In this document: piece after piece, positions 1 to 8,931 of the stretch
Numbering within the stretch: the first letter of the stretch is position 1
Layout: the number at the start of each line of letters is the position of its first letter
Notes under the pieces: model-generated
The model's input: the letters and a program-made list of their open reading frames with translations, nothing else
What the model was told of the DNA's origin: nothing
The model's database searches: none
Position numbers and translations under genes: made by a program
NCBI RefSeq assembly: GCF_000296855.1
Contig: NZ_CAKC01000059.1
Span: 1-64,000 of the forward strand
Direction of reading: 5' to 3'
Source: Lactobacillus gigeriorum DSM 23908 = CRBIP 24.85
GTDB taxonomy: Bacteria; Bacillota; Bacilli; Lactobacillales; Lactobacillaceae
Length of the DNA stretch: 64,000 bases

Positions 1-82
1 GTGGTTCACTACACTTGGCGACAACTACCCGTGGTCTAGACTTTCACTAGACTAGATGAAATGTCATGCCCGACACACAAAT

Positions 83-118
83 AAAGAAGGAACCATCTTA
101 ATCGATGATTCCTTCTTT
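83..118 (-). terminator. intrinsic terminator of typA
   Basis: Ten-base arms (AAAGAAGGAA / TTCCTTCTTT) with extra inner pairing start 4 bases beyond the typA stop; on the minus strand they are followed by TTTATTTG. The 80 bases further out hold no gene I can support. Confidence 0.8.
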
Positions 119-122
119 AGTA

Positions 123-1967
123 CTAGTTAGCACGATTACGCTTCTTATCAGCCTTTTGTCTTTCAGAAGTATTCAAAATCTTCTTACGTAATCTTACAGA
201 TTGTGGGGTTACTTCACAGTACTCATCGTCATTCAAGAATTCGATAGCTTCTTCTAAAGTAAGCTTCTTTGGAGTCTTGATTGCGGCAGCATGGTCTTTA
301 CCAGCAGCACGGGTGTTAGTCAAGTTCTTACCCTTAGTTACATTAACAGCAATATCTCTTTCACGACTTGATTGCCCAACAATCATACCTTCATAAACTT
401 CAACACCAGCACCAATGAACAAGACACCACGTTGTTCAACTGATTGCAATGAATAAGTCGTTGATTGACCTTGGTTAATTGAAACTAAAGCACCATTTCT
501 ACGTCCTGGTTCCCAGTTCTTTACAACAGGTTTGTAAGCTTCAAATGTGTGGTTCATAATTCCGTACCCACCAGTTTGAGACATAAATTCGTTGTTGTAA
601 CCAATTAAACCACGTGATGGAACTAAGAAGATCAATCTAGTTTGACCGTTACCAGTTGATTCCATATTTTGCATTTCACCTTTTCTTTGTGAAAGTGAAT
701 CAATAACGGAACCTACATATTCATCTGGTGTATCAACTTGCACTGATTCGTATGGCTCACACATTTGGCCATCGATTTCACGGTAAATAACCTTAGGACG
801 TGAAAGTTGCAATTCAAAGCCTTCACGGCGCAATTCTTCAACTAAAATCGATAAGTGTAATTCACCACGTCCAGAAACAGTCCAAGCATTTAATTGATCA
901 GTTGGTTCTACTTTCAAAGAAACATCTGTACGAGTTTGACGAATCAATCTGTCTTCAAGCTTCTTTGGAGTAACCTGATCACCTTCACGACCTGCAAATG
1001 GTGAGTCATTAGCAACAAAGTCCATTTGCAAAGTTGGTGGATCTATCTTCAAGAATGGTAAAGCCTCTGGCTTTTCAGCTGAAGCAATTGTTTCACCAAC
1101 AAAGATGTCGTTAATACCACTAATTGCGACAATATCTCCAGCTTTGGCTTCTTTGATTTCATTACGTTTCAAGCCAAAGTAACCAAATAACTTAGTTACT
1201 CTAAAGTTTTGGGTTGAACCATCACGTTTCATAACAGTGATGTTGTCCCCAACCTTAACTTGACCACGGTAGATACGTCCAACACCAATTCTACCAACGT
1301 AGTCATCCCAGTCCAACATTGTAATTTGGAATTGCAATGGTTCATCAACATTATCAATTGGAGCAGGGATACTCTTAATAATAGTATCAAAAATTGGGTC
1401 CATAGTTTCTTCTTGCTTTGCAGGATCAGCATCATAAGATGAAGTACCATTCAAGGCAGAAGCATAAACTACTGGGAAATCAAGCTGTTCGTCATTTGCG
1501 CCAAGCTCGATAAAGAGTTCAAGAACTTCATCAAGAACTTCCTTAGGACGAGCACCTGGACGATCGATCTTGTTAATTACAACAATTGGCTTAACTCCAG
1601 CTTCAAGTGCCTTTTTCAAAACAAAACGAGTTTGTGGCATTGTTCCTTCATAGGCATCAACTAAAAGTAAACATCCATCAACCATGTGCATGATACGTTC
1701 AACTTCTCCACCAAAGTCAGCGTGTCCTGGTGTATCAAGAATGTTGATAGTAGTATCGTGATACTTAACAGCAGTATTCTTTGAAAGAATAGTTATACCA
1801 CGTTCACGTTCAATATCGTTTGAGTCCATTGCACGATCTTCAAGATTCAAGTGCTCAGGTAAAGTATCGGATTGCTTTAAAAGTTGGTTAACTAAAGTTG
1901 TCTTACCGTGGTCAACGTGAGCAATAATCGCAATGTTTCTAAGATCGTCTCTTCTTTTTTCTGACAA
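123..1967 (-). CDS. typA: translational GTPase TypA/BipA
   Basis: A ribosome-associated GTPase of the EF-G type, linked in other bacteria to ribosome assembly and growth under cold or stress. The 614-residue product has the full family length. The P-loop AHVDHGKT lies near residues 16-23, the effector segment RERGIT near 55-60, DTPGH near 78-82 and NKID near 132-135; EF-G-like domains III and V and the BipA-specific C-terminal domain follow. The start is a TTG at 1967 with GGGAGG 8 bases upstream; no ATG or GTG fits as well. The gene is monocistronic: its own terminator follows and it is divergent from def. Its leader contains a complete intrinsic terminator, described separately. Identification is secure. 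Confidence 0.97.
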   Translation of the reverse strand: MSEKRRDDLRNIAIIAHVDHGKTTLVNQLLKQSDTLPEHLNLEDRAMDSNDIERERGITILSKNTAVKYHDTTINILDTPGHADFGGEVERIMHMVDGCLLLVDAYEGTMPQTRFVLKKALEAGVKPIVVINKIDRPGARPKEVLDEVLELFIELGANDEQLDFPVVYASALNGTSSYDADPAKQEETMDPIFDTIIKSIPAPIDNVDEPLQFQITMLDWDDYVGRIGVGRIYRGQVKVGDNITVMKRDGSTQNFRVTKLFGYFGLKRNEIKEAKAGDIVAISGINDIFVGETIASAEKPEALPFLKIDPPTLQMDFVANDSPFAGREGDQVTPKKLEDRLIRQTRTDVSLKVEPTDQLNAWTVSGRGELHLSILVEELRREGFELQLSRPKVIYREIDGQMCEPYESVQVDTPDEYVGSVIDSLSQRKGEMQNMESTGNGQTRLIFLVPSRGLIGYNNEFMSQTGGYGIMNHTFEAYKPVVKNWEPGRRNGALVSINQGQSTTYSLQSVEQRGVLFIGAGVEVYEGMIVGQSSRERDIAVNVTKGKNLTNTRAAGKDHAAAIKTPKKLTLEEAIEFLNDDEYCEVTPQSVRLRKKILNTSERQKADKKRNRAN

Positions 1968-1990
1968 AAGTATTCCTCCCCAGTCTTCAA

Positions 1991-2040
1991 TAAAAAAACT
2001 GTGACCTCGTCACAGTTTCGGTAGCGTACTACACGCGCTA
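1991..2040 (-). promoter_or_regulatory. typA leader with internal terminator (attenuator candidate)
   Basis: Reading toward typA there is first a hairpin (TAGCG / CGCTA, 2022-2040), then a perfect 10-bp stem (AAACTGTGAC / GTCACAGTTT, three-base loop, 1996-2018) running directly into seven T residues at 1992-1998, then the typA Shine-Dalgarno site. Because typA is divergent from def, no upstream gene needs this terminator, so it sits inside the typA transcript. A short reading frame (ATG near 2056) could be translated across it. What it senses is not visible. Confidence 0.65.
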
Positions 2041-2079
2041 TATCGAAGTGCTTCATTTTCTCTATGGTTTCGTTGATTG

Positions 2080-2108
2080 ATTTTACCACCTACTATTATT
2101 AGGGTCAA
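2080..2108 (-). promoter_or_regulatory. typA promoter
   Basis: TTGACC, a 17-base spacer and TGG-TAAAAT (an extended -10) on the minus strand. It predicts a start near 2073 and a leader of about 105 bases carrying the terminator hairpin. Confidence 0.7.
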
Positions 2109-2157
2109 CGATTTAGTTAAAATGTTTCTTGAATTTTTGCAAAAAAGTGTGCTAGAT

Positions 2158-2163
2158 TATAAT
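2158..2163 (+). promoter_or_regulatory. -10 element for def
   Basis: A consensus TATAAT lies 54 bases before the def start. The candidate -35 (TTTTGC, 17 bases upstream) is weak, so only the -10 is supported. Confidence 0.45.
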
Positions 2164-2216
2164 TTGTCAATAAAACGTATAAAATATGCATAAAACACTA
2201 AAAAGAGGTAATTACA

Positions 2217-2771
2217 TTGATTTTAATGAAGGATATTACTCGTGATGGCAATCCAGTGTTACGAGAAGTCGCTAAACCATTGTCTTTTCCATTAGATGAT
2301 CACTATCAACAACTAGCAAAGGATATGATGGAATACTTAATTAATTCCCAAGATCCTGAAATAGCTAAAAAACATCAATTGAGAGCTGGCGTTGGCTTAG
2401 CTGCTCCTCAAGTTGGTGAAGGTGTACAAATGGCTTCATTATTGGTTCCCGATGACAAAGGAAATATTATTTTCAAAGAAACGTTTGTTAATCCAGAAAT
2501 CATTTCCGAATCAGTCAGACAAGTTTGTCTAAGCGAAGGAGAAGGTTGTCTAAGCGTTGATAAGGAAATTGATGGTTATGTTCCTCGTCCAGATAAATTA
2601 ACCATTCACTACTTTACTGTTGATGGTGAAGAAAAAACAATTCGCCTAAAGGATTATCCAGCAATTGTTGCTAGCCATGAAATTGACCATTTGAATGGTC
2701 ACCTCTTCTATGATCGGATTAATAAACAAAATCCTTTCCACTTGGAAGAAGATACTATTGTTATTTCATAA
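2217..2771 (+). CDS. def: peptide deformylase
   Basis: Removes the formyl group from the initiator methionine of new proteins, using a metal ion in the cytoplasm. All three family motifs are present: [10 protein letters not shown] (residues 58-67), EGCLSV (near 112-117, metal-binding Cys) and HEIDH (near 155-159, two metal-binding His and the catalytic Glu). The insertion between motifs and the 184-residue length fit the type 2 enzymes of Gram-positive bacteria. The start is taken as TTG at 2217 because AGAGGT (2204-2209) is 7 bases upstream; the in-frame ATG three codons later would be 16 bases away. The gene stands alone with its own terminator. Confidence 0.96.
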   Translation: MILMKDITRDGNPVLREVAKPLSFPLDDHYQQLAKDMMEYLINSQDPEIAKKHQLRAGVGLAAPQVGEGVQMASLLVPDDKGNIIFKETFVNPEIISESVRQVCLSEGEGCLSVDKEIDGYVPRPDKLTIHYFTVDGEEKTIRLKDYPAIVASHEIDHLNGHLFYDRINKQNPFHLEEDTIVIS

Positions 2772-2780
2772 CTTTATTTG

Positions 2781-2810
2781 AGTCTGGGGTTTCCAGACTT
2801 TTTCTTTTTT
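2781..2810 (+). terminator. intrinsic terminator of def
   Basis: AGTCTGG / CCAGACT stem followed by TTTTTCTTTTTT, 10 bases after the def stop. Confidence 0.9.
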
Positions 2811-2830
2811 GCAGAAACCTCATTCTATAC

Positions 2831-2860
2831 TTGATAGTTCAAATATGATAGACTTTTAAT
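2831..2860 (+). promoter_or_regulatory. possible rpoY-rnjA promoter
   Basis: TTGATA and TTTAAT separated by 18 bases, about 65 bases before the rpoY start. This is the best match in the gap after the def terminator, but the -10 is imperfect. Confidence 0.4.
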
Positions 2861-2926
2861 AGCTATTAAGTATTTTTGCAAATACTTTATCGAACAATTT
2901 TACAACTAAATAAGGAGATTATAATT

Positions 2927-3148
2927 ATGATCTACAAAGTTTTGTATCAAAAAGACAAGATTGTTAACCCACGTAGAGAAACTACTCAAACTCTTTACAT
3001 GGAGGCTGACAACCAAGTCGAAGCACGTACCTTGGTTGAGGATAATACCCCCTACAACATTGAACTCATCCAAGAATTAACTGGAAACTCGCTTAAATAC
3101 GAGCAAGAACACGCTGATTTTAAATTGACGTCGTTCGATAAGAAGTAA
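2927..3148 (+). CDS. rpoY: RNA polymerase epsilon subunit
   Basis: A 73-residue accessory subunit of Firmicute RNA polymerase (formerly DUF1447/YkzG). I recognise it from its opening MIYKVLYQ, its small acidic composition and its position directly before rnjA, which is conserved in Bacilli. The ATG at 2927 is chosen because AAGGAG (2912-2917) lies 9 bases upstream; the frame is open further upstream, but that stretch lies in the promoter region. The stop is 4 bases before the rnjA start, which suggests translational coupling. Confidence 0.93.
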   Translation: MIYKVLYQKDKIVNPRRETTQTLYMEADNQVEARTLVEDNTPYNIELIQELTGNSLKYEQEHADFKLTSFDKK

Positions 3149-3152
3149 TTTC

Positions 3153-4832
3153 GTGCGCATTAAGAATAATGAAGTTGCCGTTTTTGCAATCGGGGGGTTA
3201 CACGAAATCGGCAAAAATATGTATTGTGTGCAATACCAAGATGAAATCGTCATCATGGATTGTGGTATCAAATTCCCTGAAGATAACCTTTTAGGTATCA
3301 ACTATGTCATTTCTGATTATTCTTACCTAATTAAGAATCGTAAAAAAATTAAGGCATTAGTTGTAAGTCATGGGCACGAAGATCATATTGGTGGTATTCC
3401 CTTCTTACTTGAAAAGATTCCGGAAATTCCAGTTTATGCTACGCCATTTGCTCTTGCTTTGATCAAAGGTAAATTAGAAGAACATGGTATTTTGGATACT
3501 ACAGAGGTTCATGAAGAACACGAAGATACAGTACTTAAATTTAACAAGTTGAGTGTAAGCTTCTTCAGAACCACTCACTCCATCCCTGATACTTTGGGAA
3601 TTGCGGTTCATACACCGCTTGGCGCCGTAGTCTTTACAGGAGACTTTAAGTTTGACCTTACCCCTGTGATGGATCAACCTGCTCCTGATTTTCAGAGAAT
3701 GGCTAAACTAGGTGACGAAGGCGTTTTAGCTTTGCTATCCGACTCTACTAATGCTGAAGTTCAGCAGTTTACCAAATCAGAGCGGTTCGTTGCCAAATCA
3801 CTTCACGATATTATTACTGGTATTAAAGGTAGGATAATTTTTGCTACTTTTGCTTCCAATTTATATCGTGTTTCAACAGCAATTCAAGCAGCAATTGATA
3901 CTGGCAGAAAAGTAGCAATTTTTGGTCGGAGCATGGAAAACGGTGTTCAAAACGGAATTGATCTTGGATACCTTGATTTACCAAAAGGATTACTTGTTGA
4001 TTCTGAAGAAATCAATCGAACTGCTCCCGAAAATGCTATGATCTTATGTACTGGGTCTCAAGGTGAACCCTTAGCTGCTCTTTCACGAATTGCCAACGGA
4101 ACTCACCGTCAAATTCGTTTACAGCCAAATGACACTGTAATCTTCTCTTCTAATCCAATTCCTGGAAATACTTTAAGTGTAAACCATCTTATCAACAAAT
4201 TGATGGAAGGTGGCGCTAATGTGATTCATGGACGCGTAAATAACGTCCACACTTCAGGACATGGTGGCCAAGAAGAATTAAAGATGATGGTAAGATTAGC
4301 TAAGCCTAAGTATATGATTCCTGTTCACGGCGAATATCGGATGCAGGTTATCCATACTGAATTAGCTCAAGAAGCTGGAGTACCTGCTGATCATACGTTT
4401 GTCCTAAGCAACGGTGAAGTGCTTTGTTTTGGACCTGATTCAGCAAGAATTGCTGGCCATATTCCTGCTGGAGATGTATATGTGGATACATCTGGTACTG
4501 CTGATGTGGGCAATGTTGTTGTTCACGATCGTCAGATTTTATCAGAAGAAGGTTTAGTTGTTGCTGTTGCAACAGTTGATTATAAGCATAAACGTGTTTT
4601 AGCTGGGCCAGATATTTTGAGTCGTGGATTTGTCTACATGAGAGAATCCACTGAACTCATCAGTCAAGCTCAAAAGCATGTCTACCATGTTCTTAAAACT
4701 GAAATGGCTAAACCAGATAAAGCAAAAGACAGTGACATTCGGAAAGCAATCATAGATAATCTTTCAGATTTTCTATATTCTAAAACCGAGCGACGTCCAA
4801 TGATCTTACCAATGATAATTGAAAAGAAATAG
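3153..4832 (+). CDS. rnjA: ribonuclease J1
   Basis: An essential endo- and 5'-3' exoribonuclease of the metallo-beta-lactamase/beta-CASP fold, active in mRNA decay and rRNA maturation in Firmicutes. Visible motifs are HGHEDHIGG near residues 74-82 (metal ligands), TGDFKFD near 165 and TSGHGGQEE in the beta-CASP region near 369; a C-terminal domain completes the expected length of about 555 residues. The start is GTG at 3153, 4 bases after the rpoY stop and with only a weak ribosome site in the rpoY end, so expression probably depends on coupling to rpoY. Confidence 0.95.
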   Translation: MRIKNNEVAVFAIGGLHEIGKNMYCVQYQDEIVIMDCGIKFPEDNLLGINYVISDYSYLIKNRKKIKALVVSHGHEDHIGGIPFLLEKIPEIPVYATPFALALIKGKLEEHGILDTTEVHEEHEDTVLKFNKLSVSFFRTTHSIPDTLGIAVHTPLGAVVFTGDFKFDLTPVMDQPAPDFQRMAKLGDEGVLALLSDSTNAEVQQFTKSERFVAKSLHDIITGIKGRIIFATFASNLYRVSTAIQAAIDTGRKVAIFGRSMENGVQNGIDLGYLDLPKGLLVDSEEINRTAPENAMILCTGSQGEPLAALSRIANGTHRQIRLQPNDTVIFSSNPIPGNTLSVNHLINKLMEGGANVIHGRVNNVHTSGHGGQEELKMMVRLAKPKYMIPVHGEYRMQVIHTELAQEAGVPADHTFVLSNGEVLCFGPDSARIAGHIPAGDVYVDTSGTADVGNVVVHDRQILSEEGLVVAVATVDYKHKRVLAGPDILSRGFVYMRESTELISQAQKHVYHVLKTEMAKPDKAKDSDIRKAIIDNLSDFLYSKTERRPMILPMIIEKK

Positions 4833-4845
4833 TTTTATAGAAAGA

Positions 4846-4880
4846 AAAGTCTAGGGTAACTCCTAGACTTGTTTATTGTT
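4846..4880 (+). terminator. terminator of rpoY-rnjA
   Basis: AGTCTAGG / CCTAGACT stem with a broken T-run (TTGTTTATTGTT). It lies immediately before the next gene's start, so some read-through into the lipid kinase is plausible. Confidence 0.65.
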
Positions 4881-4881
4881 C

Positions 4882-5841
4882 ATGAATAATTCTATCAGCT
4901 TACACATTTTATTGAATCCAATAGCAGGACATGGTCAATCAATCAGAATGTTTAGTAGATTGGAAAATCTGCTTGAAGATCATAAAATACCCTATGATAC
5001 GGAAGTTAGTCCCTACCCAAGTGCTTTTATTTCAATTGCAAGAAAATACGGTAATGAACTCCATTCGTCAAATGAGTACCTAACTGTTATTGGTGGAGAT
5101 GGCTCTTTGAACGATGTTCTTAATGGTATCAAAACTTCCAGTCATCCTGAAACCCCAATTGTTTACATTCCTGCTGGATCTGGCAATGACTTTGCTCGAG
5201 GGGCAAAAATTTCAACCAATTTACAAAGTCTTATTCAAAAGCTTTTAAATAATCCTCAGCCTGAACAAATCGACTGTGGTAGCTATGAAGGTTATAAGCG
5301 CGACTCGGAATTGCTTCAGCGATCTTATTTCGTGAATAACTTTGGGATTGGCTTTGACGCTTACGTAGTTCATCAAAGCAATCGTCAACGATTAAAAAAT
5401 GCTCTAAATAAGATAAATTTCGGTAGTTTAATATACAAATTCAACGTTATCAATGTACTTAAAAAACAAGATACGTTTTCTGTAACTATCAAAGCAAAAG
5501 ATGAGATCTGGCAATACGATAATGTATATATGGCTACAACTACTAACCATCCCTATTTTGGAGGGGGAGTTGCAATTATGCCTCAAGCTACAGTTACAGA
5601 TCATCAACTTTGGTTAGCCATCGTACAAAAACCGAGTTGGTCAAAGTTTATCAAGTTATTCAGCAAAATATTACGTGATGGTTCACAAATCAATGATCCT
5701 CAATTCCATGTCATAAAAGCTGATGAAATTGAAATTTCAACTTCTAAACCAGAATTTTGTCAAATTGATGGTGAAGATAGTGCTGATAAATTGCCATTTC
5801 ATGTAAAATTTAAAGTTGATCATTTTAATTTGATCAAATAA
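4882..5841 (+). CDS. diacylglycerol/lipid kinase family protein
   Basis: A soluble lipid kinase of the YegS/DgkB family, which phosphorylates diacylglycerol or a related lipid and returns it to phospholipid synthesis. The nucleotide-binding segment NPIAGHG is near residues 10-16 and the catalytic GGDGSLNDV near 72-80. The 319-residue length is normal for the family. I start at ATG 4882; the frame opens two codons earlier at a TTG. Neither start has a clear ribosome site, because both sit against the rnjA terminator. The exact lipid cannot be told from sequence. Confidence 0.85.
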   Translation: MNNSISLHILLNPIAGHGQSIRMFSRLENLLEDHKIPYDTEVSPYPSAFISIARKYGNELHSSNEYLTVIGGDGSLNDVLNGIKTSSHPETPIVYIPAGSGNDFARGAKISTNLQSLIQKLLNNPQPEQIDCGSYEGYKRDSELLQRSYFVNNFGIGFDAYVVHQSNRQRLKNALNKINFGSLIYKFNVINVLKKQDTFSVTIKAKDEIWQYDNVYMATTTNHPYFGGGVAIMPQATVTDHQLWLAIVQKPSWSKFIKLFSKILRDGSQINDPQFHVIKADEIEISTSKPEFCQIDGEDSADKLPFHVKFKVDHFNLIK

Positions 5842-5853
5842 TTTTTCTAAATC

Positions 5854-5904
5854 AAAAAGCTTGGAAATTTACATTACTAAACATGTAAATTTCCAAGCTT
5901 TTTT
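5854..5904. terminator. bidirectional terminator between convergent genes
   Basis: A perfect 21-bp stem (arms 5854-5874 and 5883-5903, 8-base loop) with A-rich and T-rich ends. It serves the plus-strand lipid kinase and the minus-strand DUF1828-like gene. Confidence 0.93.
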
Positions 5905-5908
5905 AGTT

Positions 5909-6280
5909 TTATCCCAGATATGAAATGGCTAATTGTAGTTGTGCTAGTCTCATTACTGCATTTGCAACATCATCTTCCTCAACTTCTGCGTAAATTTCAC
6001 AGACATCTTCATCAAAATAATATCCTGAATTAACGGCTATTTCTGCAGCTGTTTCATATAATTCTTGATTGGTTTGACCGGGATCTAATTTAAATAGCAT
6101 CCTACCATCATCAGAGACCCGATAATAACCATCTTTTTCTTCTACAAAACAGTAAATTGTATCCCCAAAAGAATCAATTTGAAAAGTGGCAACTTCAATC
6201 GTATTATCTGGCATAGACAATACATCCATATTCCTCAAAACCCATTGTTGAGTTTCATCCATTAATTTTTCGAGATCCAT
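5909..6280 (-). CDS. DUF1828-like protein, function unknown
   Basis: A 123-residue soluble acidic protein. The segment YCFVEEKDGYYRVSDDG, with an aromatic-rich strand followed by a turn, resembles the DUF1828 family, which has no assigned reaction. There is no signal peptide or membrane helix. ATG at 6280 is preferred because AAGGG lies 8 bases upstream; a TTG two codons earlier is too close to that site. It is a single gene ending in the 21-bp bidirectional terminator. The family name is from memory of the motif, not a search. Confidence 0.7.
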   Translation of the reverse strand: MDLEKLMDETQQWVLRNMDVLSMPDNTIEVATFQIDSFGDTIYCFVEEKDGYYRVSDDGRMLFKLDPGQTNQELYETAAEIAVNSGYYFDEDVCEIYAEVEEDDVANAVMRLAQLQLAISYLG

Positions 6281-6409
6281 AAACAATACCCTTCTGTCAC
6301 TACTATTAATAATAAGAAAAACTTAACAGTTACCTTACCTTTACTACATAAAAACTTCAAACTTAAACTTTAAAATGTAATCCATCAGTTAGAAAGGTAG
6401 GTTATTCCA

Positions 6410-6520
6410 ATGATTATACTTGCTTTATTATCTATGTTAATTTTAGGTGCACTTGCTATTAGTACTGTTGTAGTTCCTAAGCCACAAGTAGTGCCAATCA
6501 AAGTGAAAAATAAACACTAA
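6410..6520 (+). CDS. 36-residue single-helix membrane peptide
   Basis: A short frame starting at ATG 6410 with AAAGGTAGG about 9 bases upstream. The product has one hydrophobic helix (IILALLSMLILGALAISTVVV, split by few polar residues) and then a short basic tail (PKPQVVPIKVKNKH), as expected for an N-out, C-in membrane peptide. A strong terminator lies 23 bases after the stop. Ribosome site, membrane composition and terminator together support a real gene. Function is unknown; I know no named family. Confidence 0.7.
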   Translation: MIILALLSMLILGALAISTVVVPKPQVVPIKVKNKH

Positions 6521-6542
6521 AATATTGTATTTTTATTCATCC

Positions 6543-6566
6543 AAGGCCCTATGGCCTTTTTTTATT
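6543..6566 (+). terminator. terminator of the 36-residue gene
   Basis: AAGGCC / GGCCTT stem followed by seven T residues; it overlaps the end of recD2, which lies on the other strand. Confidence 0.8.
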
Positions 6567-8931
6567 GTCTTTGTAATCTTATTCCCTTCATACCAATCAT
6601 TGGATCGATTGCTCCAGAGTATATCTTCTCTTTTGTCAGAACAAAATCTTTATCTTCTTGAGAAGAATCATCAAGTTTCTTAGCTTCAATTGAATCTTCA
6701 TTCTTACTTTGCTCATCACTATCTGGATTCTTTTCTAATTCGAGCGCTACTCTTATTTTGTCTGTTAAACCAGTTTTACGATCATTCCCCGGTGTATTTA
6801 TTGCTGCAATATATGCTTTAGGATCACCAACTAAAACTAAGTTCTTTTCTGCTCTTGTAATTGCGGTATAGAGCAAATTACGTTTTAGCATCATGTAGTT
6901 TTGCATGGTTAAATTTAAAATGACTAATGGAAATTCTGATCCTTGTGACTTATGGATCGTAATTGCATATGCTCGTGTTAAATCGGTCAAATCATTTTTA
7001 GAAAACGTGACTTCGCGTTCATCAAAATTAGCAACCATACACCGCTTGGCTGATTTTTCATCAATACTGATAATCTTCCCTATTTGACCGTTATAGATAT
7101 CTTTTTCAGGATTGTTTTGCAATTGTAGAATACGATCGCCAATTCTAAATTCTTCTTCATGCGCAATTAGCTTCTTTTGTTTACCAGAAATTGGATTCAT
7201 GATATCTTGAACAACATCATTTAACTTAGTAATTCCACCGTTTCCATGATACATTGCAGCCAAAACCTGAATATCATCTTTTTCAAAGCCCTTCTTTAAA
7301 GCTAAATTAACAATTTGCCCCACGGCTTCGCTTACTTGTGCTGTTTGACAGGGAATAAAGGAATAGTTCTTAGTCTTGTTAAATATACGCTCATCGCTAT
7401 TTCCTTCATTGATATCATGCGCTAAAGTAATAATAGTTGAATCATCCCCCTGCCGGTGAATCTGCGTCAAAATAGTCGTAGGAAATGCTTTCGACTTAAT
7501 CAAATCAGCAAAAACATTACCCGCTCCTACAGAAGGTAACTGATCCTTATCCCCTACAAAGACAATATGACTTGTTAAATTTATGGCCGATAATAATTGT
7601 TCAAATAAAAACATGTCAACCATTGACATTTCATCAACTATTAGCAATTCACCATTTAATTCGTTTAAATCAGCAATTTTAGGATCGCCAATTCCCATCC
7701 CTAGTAAGCGGTGAATGGTCTTGGCAGTAATTCCCGTTATTTCACCCATTCTTTTTGCTGCTCTACCAGTAGGTGCGGCTAATAAAAAAGGCGGATCTTC
7801 ACTATATAAAGCTGAAGCTGGGATTTGTGCTAGTCTTCTTAATACCAAAATAATTCCATTAATGATCGTGGTCTTTCCCGTTCCGGGACCACCAGTCAAG
7901 ATCGAAATTGGATAATTAACCGCATTTATGATCGCTTGTCTCTGGGTTTTATCATACTTTATATCTAATTGATCTTCTGCCCAGTCAATTTCACGATTAA
8001 TTTCAGCTATAGTATACTCGCTTGCTTCATCTTGACGTTCAACCAGTTGTTTCAGTTTTTGTGCAATTCGATATTCTGATTGATAGATATTAGCAAGGAT
8101 AGCTACATCATCATCTACAATCACTTTTCCTGCCACTTGAAGCTCATTAATTGCTTCAGCAATCGGATCATACTGATTTATACCAAGAAGCTTACTTGCT
8201 TCAAGTAGCAAAACACTCAATGAAACATACGTATCTCCGTCATTTGTTAAAGTATTTAATAATACTTGAAAAATTGCTCCTGATATTCTACGAACATCTG
8301 TATTTTCGATTCCATAATCTTTTCCAATAATATCCGCTGTTTTAAATCCATATCCTGAAACCAATGAAATTGGTAGATATGGATCCTTTTTAATTTTTTC
8401 TAGCGTTGATCCTTGATATAACTGATACAGTCTATTGGCTACTTTTTTCCTAAGACCCAATTGTGTTAACTTTAAGATTGTTTCAGAAAATGAGTCTATT
8501 TTATTAATGCCGGACAATAAGCTATCTCGCTGTTTTGCATTTAACGGTAACTCAGAAATTTTAGCAGGATTGTTTTTAAGGATCTTTAGCGCATCTACAC
8601 CGAGTTCTGAAATGATTTTTTGGGCTGCCTTTTTACCAATTCCAGGGAATTTATCCGAACTCAAATATCGTTCAAGGCCACCTTCTTCATTAGGTAAAAA
8701 TTGTTGATATGATTCAGCTTTAAATTGTAAGCCAAATTTATCATGCATGATTAAATTCCCAGAAAATCTATAACTTCCTGATAACTTAATATCACCAAAA
8801 TTACCTGTTACCTTAATTTCAGCTCGAGGATAGCCTTCAAGGGTATTTTCAATTTCAACATCTAAGATTTTGAATAAATCTTGATTGTTTTCAAAAACGA
8901 TACTGTTTACTTTTCCAACAAATTCAGTCAT
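6562..8931 (-). CDS. recD2: RecD2-type ATP-dependent DNA helicase
   Basis: A superfamily 1B 5'-3' helicase (YrrC in Bacillus) acting in DNA repair and replication restart without RecBC. At 789 residues it has the RecD2-specific N-terminal region with helix-hairpin-helix repeats (for example GIGKKAAQKII near 97), the P-loop GGPGTGKTT near 344-352, VDEMSMVD near 429, GDKDQLPSVGAG near 457 and the late motif TIHKSQGSE near 680. The last 60 residues are an acidic Ser/Asp/Glu/Lys linker ending in a separate DPMIGMKGIRL tail. It overlaps the TPR gene by 8 bases and is last in the mnmA-side operon, matching the Bacillus order desulfurase-mnmA-TPR-recD2. Confidence 0.95.
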   Translation of the reverse strand: MTEFVGKVNSIVFENNQDLFKILDVEIENTLEGYPRAEIKVTGNFGDIKLSGSYRFSGNLIMHDKFGLQFKAESYQQFLPNEEGGLERYLSSDKFPGIGKKAAQKIISELGVDALKILKNNPAKISELPLNAKQRDSLLSGINKIDSFSETILKLTQLGLRKKVANRLYQLYQGSTLEKIKKDPYLPISLVSGYGFKTADIIGKDYGIENTDVRRISGAIFQVLLNTLTNDGDTYVSLSVLLLEASKLLGINQYDPIAEAINELQVAGKVIVDDDVAILANIYQSEYRIAQKLKQLVERQDEASEYTIAEINREIDWAEDQLDIKYDKTQRQAIINAVNYPISILTGGPGTGKTTIINGIILVLRRLAQIPASALYSEDPPFLLAAPTGRAAKRMGEITGITAKTIHRLLGMGIGDPKIADLNELNGELLIVDEMSMVDMFLFEQLLSAINLTSHIVFVGDKDQLPSVGAGNVFADLIKSKAFPTTILTQIHRQGDDSTIITLAHDINEGNSDERIFNKTKNYSFIPCQTAQVSEAVGQIVNLALKKGFEKDDIQVLAAMYHGNGGITKLNDVVQDIMNPISGKQKKLIAHEEEFRIGDRILQLQNNPEKDIYNGQIGKIISIDEKSAKRCMVANFDEREVTFSKNDLTDLTRAYAITIHKSQGSEFPLVILNLTMQNYMMLKRNLLYTAITRAEKNLVLVGDPKAYIAAINTPGNDRKTGLTDKIRVALELEKNPDSDEQSKNEDSIEAKKLDDSSQEDKDFVLTKEKIYSGAIDPMIGMKGIRLQRQ

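Noticed and set aside
1-60. A 17-codon open frame ending at a TAG at 53-55, possibly the end of a gene outside the window
   Set aside because: Too short to recognise, other frames are equally open, and no downstream terminator on that strand distinguishes it.
1892-2089. A 65-codon frame overlapping the typA start on the same strand
   Set aside because: It runs through the terminator hairpin and into typA in another frame; at most its first codons act as a leader peptide, so I do not call it a gene.
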